60,698 bases of DNA from an uncultured Christensenella sp. (lineage in GTDB: Bacteria; Bacillota; Clostridia; Christensenellales; Borkfalkiaceae), in assembly GCA_910583855.1 (NCBI GenBank), contig CAJTYL010000011.1:1-60698 (forward strand). Direction: 5' to 3'. Positions 1-6,688 of the stretch are shown here, one piece after another (positions within the stretch are counted from its first letter, which is position 1; each line of letters starts with the position of its first letter). The position numbers and the translations under genes are program-made. The notes below the pieces were generated by a model. That model saw only the letters and a list, made by a program, of their open reading frames with translations, did no database searches and was not told where the DNA came from.

Positions 1-402
1 TATCCAATCTCTTTTTTGTTTCAACTTTCAATTTGCTCACCTTATCAATACTTTGTCTTTTATTATTTTGTTGGCTTATCTTCGTATTAGAACGCTAAAT
101 TACTGTTTATTATACAATTTTATAGCAAAAACAAAACTTTTAATCAAGCAAACAGTAAGTCGCCTCAAGATGTTTTCCGAAGTGCCTTTTGTTTTATTTG
201 GTAAAATTACCTTGCTCATCACGTTTTTGCATTTGCCACGCCGTCGGAATAGGCGGTTTAGGCAATATGTCCGTAATGGGTATTCGCACGCCAAAACACT
301 CGTATAAAAGGAAAAGTACGAACTCACTTTGGCGTGTGTTCGTGCAATTCCCTTCTGGCGGGAAGGTGTCAACGCAGTTGACGGATTAGGGGTAGCTCCT
401 CT
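1..402. other. No supportable gene; repeat debris
   Basis: I see no credible gene here. Reading frames on both strands lack family features, and none has a good ribosome binding site. A fragment of the family C repeat (AAGGTGTCAACGCAGTTGACGGATTAGGGG type) lies at about 352-392. A possible half-operator, ATCAATACTTTGTC (44-57), resembles the ATCAA-N4-TTGAT sites at 851-893 but has one mismatch. Confidence 0.5.
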
Positions 403-605
403 TTAATCCTCTAAGCCTAAAAGGTAGTCGGAAGTCACGCCGAAGTATTTTGCCAAAACTACCACTGCTTGCGCGTTCGGTGATTTTTGCGCTGTTTCCC
501 AACAATTATACAACTCTGTGTAAGCCCCGTTTCTTTTGCGAGTTTTCCCTGTGATAGCCCTTTCTCTAAACGCAACTCTTTTAATCTTTCTCCGAAAACT
601 ACCAT
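403..605 (-). pseudogene. XRE-family HTH regulator, frameshifted
   Basis: A helix-turn-helix regulator of the Cro/C1 (XRE) type broken by one frameshift. From ATG at 605 the frame reads MVVFGERLKELRLEKGLSQ, the usual start of the fold, then goes out of frame. The second half is intact in another frame (NCWETAQKSPNAQ ... LAKYFGVTSDYLLGLED, stop at 403), the usual C-terminal half. The span is 203 bases, not a multiple of three, which fits a single indel near 525-550. It follows the intact XRE gene at 623 on the same strand by 17 bases, so the two were probably one operon. It could also be a sequencing or assembly error. Confidence 0.7.
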
Positions 606-622
606 ATAGCTATTTAACCGCG

Positions 623-850
623 TTATTTTTTGTCGTTTACAAAATTCCGTCCTATAAGCTCGTCAATAGAGATTCCGTAAAAGTTCGCCAATAAAACGCA
701 CTGGTGAATATTTGCAACGCCCTTATCAGACTCAATCCAACTTAAAGTATTTTGTGGAATACCCGTAGCCTTTGCTATTTGTGCCTGAGTATATTTATTC
801 GATATACGAACCTGTTTAATTTCTTTTCCAAAGATAACTATATTCAGCAT
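623..850 (-). CDS. XRE-family transcriptional regulator (75 aa)
   Basis: A small DNA-binding protein made of one XRE helix-turn-helix (about residues 10-66). The recognition region reads TQAQIAKATGIPQNTLSWIE and the domain ends with the common ANFYGISIDELIG segment. It has no sensor domain, so it probably acts as a dimer repressor. It is divergent from the small gene at 909. The 58-base gap holds two copies of ATCAA-N4-TTGAT (851-864 and 880-893), good candidates for its operator and for autoregulation. The family is clear; the target is inferred from position only. Confidence 0.85.
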   Translation of the reverse strand: MLNIVIFGKEIKQVRISNKYTQAQIAKATGIPQNTLSWIESDKGVANIHQCVLLANFYGISIDELIGRNFVNDKK

Positions 851-895
851 ATCAAATTATTGATTAAAATGGTTGACTTATCAATATATTGATAA
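851..895. promoter_or_regulatory. Tandem palindromic operators
   Basis: Two copies of ATCAA-N4-TTGAT: ATCAAATTATTGAT (851-864) and ATCAATATATTGAT (880-893). The second extends to a perfect 18-base palindrome, TTATCAATATATTGATAA (878-895). Centres are 29 bases apart, between divergent genes, one of which encodes an XRE regulator. Binding by that regulator is inferred. Confidence 0.6.
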
Positions 896-908
896 ATGAG
901 GTAAATTT

Positions 909-1169
909 ATGAAATCGGTAATAGAAAAGATATACAAAGGCGAAACAAGCTATCAGGATATAGCCGTAACGGAAGAGTGGAAAAGGCTTGCGGAAAAAAG
1001 TCTGAAAATATACGAAAGATTTTATCCGAGCTTAACGGAAGAGCAAAAGAAGCAATATGACGAACTATACTATTACGAAAGCGGGCAGGAAGCGGAGGTA
1101 GCAAGACGGTTTTACGAAGAAGGCTTCAAGCTCGGGTTTATGCTTGCTATGGAAGTAGTCGGCAGTTAG
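909..1169 (+). CDS. Small acidic protein, DUF6809-like (86 aa)
   Basis: Function unknown. A charged, helical protein beginning MKSVIEKIYKGETSYQDI and ending FKLGFMLAMEVVGS. The start, the E/K-rich middle and the GF-LG-ML-EV end resemble the DUF6809 family of small Firmicutes proteins often found in accessory regions; this is from memory of the family pattern. The start is fixed by GAGGT nine bases upstream. It faces the XRE gene at 623 across the tandem operators, so the regulator probably controls it. A perfect terminator hairpin follows at 1180. Confidence 0.6.
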   Translation: MKSVIEKIYKGETSYQDIAVTEEWKRLAEKSLKIYERFYPSLTEEQKKQYDELYYYESGQEAEVARRFYEEGFKLGFMLAMEVVGS

Positions 1170-1179
1170 CCTTAACGAT

Positions 1180-1209
1180 AAAGCCCCGACGGCAACCCGT
1201 CGGGGCTTT
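1180..1209. terminator. Bidirectional intrinsic terminator
   Basis: Perfect 13-base stem, AAAGCCCCGACGG and its complement, with loop CAAC. It has an A-run on one side and a T-run on the other, between the convergent genes ending at 1169 (+) and 1219 (-). Confidence 0.85.
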
Positions 1210-1218
1210 ATATACGGA

Positions 1219-2346
1219 TTAAACTTCGGCGTTTTCCTCTTTTTCGGGCGCCGCCGTTTCAACAGCTTGGGGCTTTGCAGCCGTTTTTGATTTTATTAAA
1301 CGCACGATTGCGGGGGAGCAGAGCGCCAACGCGCCGGCTACTACGGCAATGGCAACGTCGGGCAGAACGTAGCCCGCCTGATAACCCAAGCTATAAAGCC
1401 AAGCGGGCTGTCCTTCGGGTGCGTACGCACCGAACGCAAAGGTGCCCGAAATAAAGTGCATAATAAATCTGCCGAGTCCCGCAATTATTCCGCCCAATAA
1501 AAACTGCACTTGCGGCAACTTGTTCAACGCTTTTAAATTTGCAAACAAACCCGCAAGCCCCATGCAGGCAAACGCCAAGGGGAAGTCCAATACGAACTGC
1601 GCGGGGTGAATTACTCCGTCGGGCGATTGCAAAGCCTGTAAAAGCCCGTATATGAACCCTGCGAATATCCCTTTCTTCGCACCGAACATAAACGCGTACA
1701 GCATCAAGGGGAGAAGGGAGGCGGGGGTAATCGAACCGCCCTGTGGCATTCTTACTATTCTCAGATAGGAGAGGGCGAAGCTCATTGCTATGCAAATTGC
1801 GGCGTATGCTATCGACTTGCTGTCGAAAACGAATTTGTTTTTCCTGTCTACTACGGCGGATACGGCAATCACCGCGCCCATAAACAGTATCGCGCAGATA
1901 TACAAGGCGATTTGGTCGTTCATCGTAACCGAGTCGGCAGAGTAAACGCCCATACAGATGAGCGTTGCAATAAGCGCCGCACCCGTAACCGAGCCTGTAA
2001 TAATATAAACAAGCTTATTGCGTTTTAAGAATAAAGTGACGGCGGAGGCGGCTACGGCTAAAATCAGAATTAAAAGCGGCACGAATAAAAGTACGACTAT
2101 TCCGTCCTGCGAAAGCGTAAGGGCAAGCAGCGCTACGCCCACCGCTGCGGCGTATGCGATTATCGCGATTATCGCAGGCTTTAAAAACTTCTTGCGATTA
2201 TCCCCGTGCAAAAGTATGACGCATAGAGCAAAAGCTATTGCAATTGCAACCGTCAGCCAAAAGGCGATGGAACGCATGGCGTTCAATGCGGAGTCAAATA
2301 AAACGGGATACCATTTCACCGACGCCAAAAGGGTGTTTATAGACAT
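1219..2346 (-). CDS. thiT: ECF transporter S component, ThiT-type thiamine uptake, with extra N-terminal membrane domain
   Basis: Predicted thiamine-binding S component of an energy-coupling-factor transporter. Residues about 173-345 match ThiT, including MPQGGSITPASLLPLML, a Gly-rich FGAKKGIFAGFIYGLLQ segment and IHPAQFVLDFPLAF. ThiT proteins are usually near 180-200 aa; this one is 375 aa because about 165 residues with roughly five extra membrane helices precede the ThiT part. A charged tail ends it. The start at 2346 has AGAAGGAG upstream. The long 5' leader carries a TPP aptamer and a terminator-like hairpin, which supports the thiamine assignment independently. No ATPase or T component is nearby, so it would share a common ECF module. 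Confidence 0.85.
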   Translation of the reverse strand: MSINTLLASVKWYPVLFDSALNAMRSIAFWLTVAIAIAFALCVILLHGDNRKKFLKPAIIAIIAYAAAVGVALLALTLSQDGIVVLLFVPLLILILAVAASAVTLFLKRNKLVYIITGSVTGAALIATLICMGVYSADSVTMNDQIALYICAILFMGAVIAVSAVVDRKNKFVFDSKSIAYAAICIAMSFALSYLRIVRMPQGGSITPASLLPLMLYAFMFGAKKGIFAGFIYGLLQALQSPDGVIHPAQFVLDFPLAFACMGLAGLFANLKALNKLPQVQFLLGGIIAGLGRFIMHFISGTFAFGAYAPEGQPAWLYSLGYQAGYVLPDVAIAVVAGALALCSPAIVRLIKSKTAAKPQAVETAAPEKEENAEV

Positions 2347-2391
2347 AACTTTTTCTCCTTCTACCGCCGTAAGTGCGGACGGATGTCCGCT

Positions 2392-2423
2392 AAATTAAAA
2401 TCGCCCCGCGTAAAAACACGGGG
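2392..2423 (-). terminator. Expression-platform terminator of the TPP riboswitch
   Basis: On the minus strand, stem CCCCGTGT / ACGCGGGG followed by CGATTTTAATTT, between the aptamer and the thiT ribosome binding site. This fits premature termination when TPP is bound. Confidence 0.6.
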
Positions 2424-2441
2424 ACGAAAGAAAAATCTCTT

Positions 2442-2510
2442 TGCGCTATCGCTCAACCATTACGTTGCCGATTCAAAGGGTATAATCTCAGCTCGCACAT
2501 ATACTTCGCA
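2442..2510 (-). promoter_or_regulatory. TPP (THI-box) riboswitch
   Basis: On the minus strand the leader has the THI-box hallmarks in order: GCTGAGA, then ATACCCTTTGAA, then a CAAC-GTAAT-GGTTG-AGCG segment matching the P4/P5 region. They are closed by TGCG/CGCA as P1. It lies upstream of the ThiT-type gene, the classic target. Spacing and core motifs fit; P3 is very short. Confidence 0.85.
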
Positions 2511-2514
2511 TCTC

Positions 2515-2590
2515 TTTGTCGCGCTTGCGTTTTTATTTCGGTCACTTATGCCAAATAAGTTCCTTCACAAAGACCGCACGCTATGCGACC
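2515..2590 (+). repeat. Diverged family A element, antisense to the thiT leader
   Basis: Shares CTTGCGTTTTTATTTCGGTC and the CAAAGACCGC-CGC segment with family A copies at 23161-23216 and 8521-8575. Its apical hairpin is ACTTAT-GCCAA-ATAAGT (2544-2560), a different stem sequence with the same kind of loop. It lies in the transcribed leader of thiT but on the opposite strand, unlike the other copies, which follow stop codons. Confidence 0.45.
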
Positions 2591-2675
2591 TACTCGTATC
2601 TGTACGAGCTGTCGCCGCTCAATTTGCGTAATATACGCGGGCACCCCCGACGGTATATTAAATTATTATACAAAA

Positions 2676-2704
2676 ATTATATTATAGAAAAATTCGTTTG
2701 TCAA
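2676..2704 (-). promoter_or_regulatory. Promoter of the thiT leader
   Basis: Consensus TTGACA (complement of 2699-2704), 17-base spacer, TATAAT (complement of 2676-2681). Predicted start near 2669 gives a leader of about 320 nt holding the TPP riboswitch. Confidence 0.75.
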
Positions 2705-2707
2705 CGG

Positions 2708-2740
2708 AATTCGTCCCGCCGCGGCGCGGCGGGACGAATT
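2708..2740. terminator. Strong hairpin terminator
   Basis: Perfect 15-base stem, AATTCGTCCCGCCGC with loop GGC, followed on the plus strand by TTTTTT. It lies just past the end of the minus-strand gene at 2747 and abuts the thiT promoter, so it probably insulates the two. Confidence 0.7.
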
Positions 2741-2746
2741 TTTTCG

Positions 2747-2968
2747 TTAATCGTACCAACGCGAGAACGGTTTACTGCCGCTGTAATCGTTGGCGTAATT
2801 TACCTGTCCGCCGGAGTGAAGCCAGCCGGCGACGACGTAGCGCGAAGAGGTTTCAAACAGAATTTCGTTTCCGTTAAGCTTAAAGCCCGTGCGCCACCCG
2901 CTTACGTCTATGATTTCGCCCCAACCGTTCACGGTGTATTTACTGCTTCCGTATCCTTCGATAGTCAT
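2747..2968 (-). CDS. Small hypothetical protein (73 aa)
   Basis: I do not recognise a family. The chosen start, MTIEGYGSSKYTVNGWGEI, has AAAGGAG nine bases upstream; the longer open frame upstream of it overlaps the Sel1 gene and lacks a site. The protein is rich in Gly, Trp, Tyr and Asn (WGEIIDVSGWRTGFKLNG, GWLHSGGQVNYANDYSG) with no signal peptide or membrane segment. It looks like a small beta-rich soluble domain. It follows the Sel1-repeat gene at 2983 by 14 bases and is probably co-transcribed with it. Confidence 0.6.
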   Translation of the reverse strand: MTIEGYGSSKYTVNGWGEIIDVSGWRTGFKLNGNEILFETSSRYVVAGWLHSGGQVNYANDYSGSKPFSRWYD

Positions 2969-2982
2969 TTTTCTTTTCTCCT

Positions 2983-3771
2983 TTATTTTTTCGTTAAAAT
3001 ATATATTAATCCCGCAGGGGGGAACAGTATCAGCAACACGATTGCAAGCCCCCAATTTATGCCCGACTTTGCAGCCGCGGGAGCGTGGGCGGGCTTTTTT
3101 TCGTCTATATCAAGCTGCTTCAAAGAATTATCCACGTTATTATGACCCGCAAGCTTTGCCATTCCGTAATACTTTCGTGCTTGCGCGTAATCTACGGGCG
3201 TTCCGTAACCGTAATGATAGCAAACGGCAAGAACTTTCAGGGCGGAGCGGTTGTATTCTTTTGCCGTTGGGGTTTCGCACGCTTCGCTTATAAGGTTAAA
3301 AGCTTTTGCTCTGTCCTGCGCAATTCCCAGACCGTCGGCGTACATTACGCCGAGTAGACGCTTTGCGTCAGCGGCGACCGTTTCGTCTTCAAAGCCGCTT
3401 TCAGCGGCGCTTTTTAAAAACGACAGCGCGTCGTCGTATCTTTTTAAGTCGAAGCACGTTTCTCCCATCCAAAGCTGGGAGGGGGCGTAACCGTGCTTTG
3501 CCGCCATGGATATGAGTTGCACGTACATATTCGGGTCGGGCTGCACGCCGTTATCCTCCATCATCTTTACGTACAGTAACGCGCCGTCATGCATCGCCGC
3601 TAACGAGCCCGATGGCTTGCCCGCCTTTTGATACCATCCCATAGCCTGCATTTCGTCTTTCTGTACGCCCAGCGCTTCGTCGCCGTCCGCATAGGCGCGC
3701 GCTACGCGGTATTGCTTTTCCGCGTCCCCGTTTTCCGCGGCGGACAGCATCCGTAAAAATTCTTCCGTCAT
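2983..3771 (-). CDS. Sel1-repeat protein with C-terminal membrane anchor
   Basis: Sel1-like (TPR-related) repeat protein of 262 aa, likely a protein-protein interaction scaffold. Repeat signatures include AKQYRVARAYADG-like, YAPSQLWMGETCFD, AKRLLGVMYADGLGIAQD and KVLAVCYHYGYGTPVDYAQARKYYGMA. A Lys/Ala/Pro linker leads to one hydrophobic helix near the C-terminus (WGLAIVLLILFPPAGLIYIL) and a KK end, so the repeats probably face the cytoplasm as a tail-anchored protein. Start supported by AAAGGAG upstream of 3771. It is divergent from the XRE gene at 3857. A second Sel1 protein lies at 23301 with the anchor at the other end. Partner unknown. Confidence 0.8.
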   Translation of the reverse strand: MTEEFLRMLSAAENGDAEKQYRVARAYADGDEALGVQKDEMQAMGWYQKAGKPSGSLAAMHDGALLYVKMMEDNGVQPDPNMYVQLISMAAKHGYAPSQLWMGETCFDLKRYDDALSFLKSAAESGFEDETVAADAKRLLGVMYADGLGIAQDRAKAFNLISEACETPTAKEYNRSALKVLAVCYHYGYGTPVDYAQARKYYGMAKLAGHNNVDNSLKQLDIDEKKPAHAPAAAKSGINWGLAIVLLILFPPAGLIYILTKK

Positions 3772-3802
3772 ATTTCTACTCCTTTAACGGTTTTTCTTGA
3801 TT

Positions 3803-3822
3803 ATAGTCTACATTATGACTAT
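3803..3822. promoter_or_regulatory. Inverted repeat, candidate operator
   Basis: ATAGTC-N8-GACTAT between the divergent Sel1 gene and the small XRE regulator, just upstream of a TATAAT box at 3838. A plausible autoregulatory site; no direct evidence. Confidence 0.35.
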
Positions 3823-3856
3823 TGTCAATAATTTGGCTATAATTTATAATAAAAGT

Positions 3857-4057
3857 ATGATTTCGTACGCCCCGTTTTGGGTAACTCTTAAACAGAAAGG
3901 GCAATCCACATATACGCTTATCAATAAGTACGGCATAAGCAGCAGCACTATAGACAGGCTGCGCCGCGGCAAGGGCATCAGCACTGCAAAAATTGACGAT
4001 TTGTGTAGAATACTCGGTTGCAGGGTGGAGGACGTAATAGAATATATAGACGATTGA
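3857..4057 (+). CDS. Small XRE-type HTH regulator (66 aa)
   Basis: Compact helix-turn-helix regulator of the YozG-like XRE group: STYTLINKYGISSSTIDRLR is the recognition segment, followed by KIDDLCRILGCRVEDVIEYI. I start it at the ATG at 3857, giving MISYAPFWVTLKQKG; the longer frame from 3797 adds a hydrophobic stretch not seen in the family and would begin upstream of the promoter. A TATAAT at 3838-3843 puts transcription start only a few bases before this ATG and no Shine-Dalgarno is visible, so translation may be leaderless. Target unknown; the divergent Sel1 gene is the obvious candidate. Confidence 0.75.
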   Translation: MISYAPFWVTLKQKGQSTYTLINKYGISSSTIDRLRRGKGISTAKIDDLCRILGCRVEDVIEYIDD

Positions 4058-4229
4058 AAAATGCCCGCGCGGCACGTAAATTTGCGTCGGCGGGAATTTT
4101 TGTTTCGCAGCGAAAAGCGCAATAAAAAAAGCGTGCTGTGAATTCGTTTGAAAAACCGCCCGCGATAGAGGTCTGACGTTCGGCGAAGCTCTGCGCGTAG
4201 TAGGCTTAACCGTGTCAGTGTCATATTAC

Positions 4230-4265
4230 AAATTTAAAACCCCGTGCCAATGCGTCGGCACGGGG
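4230..4265 (-). terminator. Terminator of the orphan minus-strand transcript
   Basis: Stem CCCCGTGCC / GGCACGGGG with an 8-base loop, followed on the minus strand by TTTTAAATTT. Confidence 0.7.
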
Positions 4266-4566
4266 TAACTTTATTAAATTTTGATTTTTTGAAATCGCCT
4301 CCGACGGCGGGGCGTTAAGCCTTATCGGTTTGATACCGCGCAGAAACTTAAGTCTGCTGAAATTTTCTCGCCTAAGGAATCAGATTTCACCCGTAAAACT
4401 GTACATTGGAGTTTACCTTCCCTGTTCTTTCTTTATTCCGGTGTAAGTTACCATTGGTCTTACCTCCCAAAATAAAATCCCTTATCATATAAAGGCGGTG
4501 CACTCGCCTTTGGAAAAATCAAATTTGTTATCCCTTAACAAATTTTGTTATTTATTTTCCTTTTCT
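4230..4566 (-). ncRNA. Orphan structured transcript of about 335 nt with two mini-ORFs
   Basis: A complete minus-strand transcription unit without a recognisable gene: consensus promoter at 4573-4600 and a hairpin plus T-run terminator at 4240-4265. Inside are several hairpins: AAAGGCG/CGCCTTT (4491-4511), CGGT/ACCG (4326-4338), GCAGA/TCTGC (4341-4357), the last two enclosed by CCTTA/TAAGG. Two tiny reading frames each have a Shine-Dalgarno: GGGAGG before MVTYTGIKKEQGR (4413-4454) and GGAAGG before MYSFTGEI (4380-4406). I do not recognise the hallmarks of tmRNA, SRP RNA, RNase P or 6S RNA. It could be a regulatory RNA, a dual-function RNA or a peptide mRNA. Confidence 0.5.
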
Positions 4567-4572
4567 GATTTT

Positions 4573-4600
4573 ATTGTATCACAAAAAACTCTTTTGTCAA
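4573..4600 (-). promoter_or_regulatory. Promoter of the orphan minus-strand transcript
   Basis: TTGACA (complement of 4595-4600), 16-base spacer, TACAAT (complement of 4573-4578). Close to sigma-70/sigma-A consensus. Confidence 0.75.
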
Positions 4601-4680
4601 TACTTTTAACGAAAATTTTTTAAACTTTTTTAAATATTAATCAAAACAGTTATAAAACGGTAACCTTTTTTTAATGCATG

Positions 4681-4689
4681 TGATATAAT
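4681..4689 (+). promoter_or_regulatory. Extended -10 promoter of the antiporter gene
   Basis: TGATATAAT is an extended -10 (TG-N-TATAAT) about 30 bases before the ATG at 4719. No good -35 is visible. Confidence 0.5.
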
Positions 4690-4718
4690 GTGTTGGTTAA
4701 TTTTTACTGGAGATTGAA

Positions 4719-6194
4719 ATGAGAGGAGTATTTTTTATAGATTCGGGATTAGGTTTCGTTATAATACTTGCTTTAATTCTGTTGTTTACTAAGCTTTTCG
4801 GTTTATTGTTTAGGAAAATCGGGCTTCCGCAAGTGCTGGGTTACATTATTGCCGGCATTGTTATAGGTCCCGCAATTTTCGGTGAGCTTTGCGGGTTTTC
4901 GATCGTCGGACTTATTAAAGAGGACAGTAACGCGGAATATACGGCGTTGTTCCTGTTAAACGGCGTCAACGGCGAAGGCGAACCGTTCTCGATGGGTACG
5001 GACGGACTTGCCATTTTCTCAAAAATCGGCGTTTTACTTTTAATGTTTTCGACTGGACTTGAAACCAACCTTCAAGACCTCAAAAAGACGGGGCTTGCCG
5101 CAACGCTTATAGCTTGTATGGGCGTACTCGTACCCTTAATTTTGGGTTTGCTTATATCGTTGCCGTTCGGAAATATAGGGCTTGGTACCGAAAATATTTT
5201 CAACTGCATCTTCATCGGTATGATACTTACGGCAACTTCCGTTGCTATTACCGTATCTGTTTTGAAGGAACTCGGCAAAATAAATACCAAATTGGGTACT
5301 ACCATAGTTTCGGCAGCAATTATCGACGACGTTATCGGCATAGTGCTTTTGTCGTTGGTTACCGGCATTGCAAAGGCAAGCGCGGGCGAAGCAGTGTCCG
5401 TTACGGATTTTGCGTCCTTCAAGGCGCAGTGGTGGGGAACGCTTATAATGATAGTCGCGTTCTTCGTCGTTGCAGTTTTAGGGGGCTGGGGTATTTCCAA
5501 GCTCTTTAAATGGATTGATAAAAAGTGGCCCACAACCCACCGTATTCCCATTTTCTCGTTGGTCGTATGCTTTGTGTACAGTTGGGTAGCCGAAGAAATT
5601 TTCGGCGTTGCCGACATTACGGGAGCGTTCCTTGCGGGCGTAGTGCTTTCAACCGTACACCGCGCAAGCGAGTACGCCGACAAGAAGATTGAAGTAAACA
5701 CCTATACTATCTTTGCTCCCGTGTTTTTTGCGAATATCGGTATAAGCAATATATCTTTCGCGGGCATGAGCGGTTGGATAATTTTGTTAGCTTTCCTTGC
5801 GGTGCTTATGGGGCTTATAGGCAAAGTAGCAGGTTGCGGCGCGGTTGCCAAGTGCTTTAAATATAATTGGCGTGAAAGCGCAATCGCGGGCGTAGGTATG
5901 ATGGCGCGCGGCGAAGTGGCGTTAATCGTTACCCAAACGGCGATAGGCGCGGGGTTACCCGAAGACTTTATGTTAATGACGGTGCTTTTAATTTTGGTTT
6001 CGTCTATATTGACGCCCATATTCTTAAAGGTTCTATACGGTAAAGCCAAAAAGCTCACGGCGGCTGTTTCAACCGATGGCGCGGACGCGCCCGTGTCTGT
6101 TGACGTTGAAGCGATGGTTGACGAGATTCCCGCCGTTAAAAACCTTGGAATGGTCAACGGCGAGCCCAAGGACGGCAACGAAGAAAATAAATAA
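4719..6194 (+). CDS. Kef-type cation/proton antiporter (CPA2 family)
   Basis: Integral membrane cation:proton antiporter of 491 aa with about 12-13 helices. The N-terminus (FRKIGLPQVLGYIIAGIVIGP) is the signature of the KefB/CPA2 family; GVLLLMFSTGLETNLQDLKK, the AIIDDVIGIVLLSLV segment with the ion-binding Asp pair, and GAFLAGVVLSTVHR follow in family order. There is no RCK/TrkA-N domain, only a short acidic cytoplasmic tail, so it is the transport domain alone. TGGAG seven bases before the ATG fixes the start. Monocistronic: own promoter and a 19-base-pair terminator at 6201. Whether it moves K+ or Na+ cannot be told from sequence. Confidence 0.85.
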   Translation: MRGVFFIDSGLGFVIILALILLFTKLFGLLFRKIGLPQVLGYIIAGIVIGPAIFGELCGFSIVGLIKEDSNAEYTALFLLNGVNGEGEPFSMGTDGLAIFSKIGVLLLMFSTGLETNLQDLKKTGLAATLIACMGVLVPLILGLLISLPFGNIGLGTENIFNCIFIGMILTATSVAITVSVLKELGKINTKLGTTIVSAAIIDDVIGIVLLSLVTGIAKASAGEAVSVTDFASFKAQWWGTLIMIVAFFVVAVLGGWGISKLFKWIDKKWPTTHRIPIFSLVVCFVYSWVAEEIFGVADITGAFLAGVVLSTVHRASEYADKKIEVNTYTIFAPVFFANIGISNISFAGMSGWIILLAFLAVLMGLIGKVAGCGAVAKCFKYNWRESAIAGVGMMARGEVALIVTQTAIGAGLPEDFMLMTVLLILVSSILTPIFLKVLYGKAKKLTAAVSTDGADAPVSVDVEAMVDEIPAVKNLGMVNGEPKDGNEENK

Positions 6195-6200
6195 ATTAAA

Positions 6201-6242
6201 TAGTAAAAGCCGCGCGGCATAATTGCCGCGCGGCTTTTACTA
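6201..6242. terminator. Bidirectional terminator
   Basis: Perfect 19-base stem starting TAGTAAAAGCCGCGCGGCA with loop TAAT, flanked by A- and T-runs, between convergent genes ending at 6194 and 6284. Confidence 0.9.
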
Positions 6243-6283
6243 TATGGTCGTTATGCGTAATAATCGGCGTAGCGGAACGCTGC

Positions 6284-6514
6284 TCAGCGTGAGAGCATCC
6301 AGTTTTTTACGTCCTCGCGCTCGATGGGGGTAATGTTTTCGGTTGGATATTTTGACAACGGTCCGCCGTTCGTATAGATAAAGTATTTTCCGTCGTTCGT
6401 TATGTACAAAGTCTCTTCAAAGCCGTCTGGGTCGCCGGGTTTACCGTAAGTAAACTTTTTATCCACGGTGGAAGACGCGGTGTCGTAAAGAATATGATCT
6501 ATTTCTCTGCACAT
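6284..6514 (-). CDS. Small hypothetical protein (76 aa)
   Basis: Unassigned small soluble protein. The central LYITNDGKYFIYTNGGPLSKY followed by ITPIEREDVKNW resembles a widespread group of short Firmicutes proteins with the pattern LY-T--G-WFLYG-GG-L-KY ... PL--EEA--W; function of that group is unknown to me. Start supported by GGGAG eight bases upstream of 6514. The upstream region has TTATCATATTGATAA at 6543-6557, similar to the palindromes at 851-895, so it may share that regulator. Monocistronic. Confidence 0.65.
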   Translation of the reverse strand: MCREIDHILYDTASSTVDKKFTYGKPGDPDGFEETLYITNDGKYFIYTNGGPLSKYPTENITPIEREDVKNWMLSR

Positions 6515-6542
6515 ATGCGTTTCTCCCTTAATATGATGAATT

Positions 6543-6557
6543 TTATCATATTGATAA
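6543..6557. promoter_or_regulatory. Operator-like palindrome
   Basis: TTATCATATTGATAA, a near-palindrome whose half-sites match the TTATCA/TGATAA ends of the operator at 878-895, but with a spacer shorter by three. Upstream of the small gene at 6284-6514. Confidence 0.3.
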
Positions 6558-6688
6558 ATTTATGTCAATTTAAAACATTTTACGCCCATTTTAGGGGCTA
6601 AACTGTTAAAAACTAAATTTTTATGTTAAAACTAACAGGTTTTACTTTTAAAATAATTAAAGAACTGAAATATGTAAAGTAAAAATAC

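Larger units (their letters stand above)
4058..4718. other. 660-base gap with a minus-strand transcript
   Basis: Long gap between the XRE gene and the antiporter. It contains a minus-strand transcription unit with promoter at 4573-4600 and terminator at 4230-4265 (listed separately), and the antiporter promoter near 4684. I see nothing else interpretable at 4058-4220. Confidence 0.6.

Noticed and set aside
53..389. Three overlapping reading frames on both strands at the window start
   Set aside because: No ribosome sites, no family pattern, and part is a family C repeat.
1391..3515. Several long frames opposite thiT, the Sel1 gene and the riboswitch leader (for example 2516-3145 and 2018-2398, plus)
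   Set aside because: They are shadows of well-supported minus-strand genes and regulatory RNA, with low-complexity composition.
4230..4566. tmRNA, SRP RNA, RNase P RNA or 6S RNA
   Set aside because: None of their hallmark sequences (tag peptide end, GGTCAGG-type SRP loop, RNase P core) could be found on either strand.
4270..4718. c-di-AMP or other riboswitch controlling the Kef-type antiporter
   Set aside because: The structured region is on the opposite strand with its own promoter and terminator; known aptamer cores are not visible on the plus strand.
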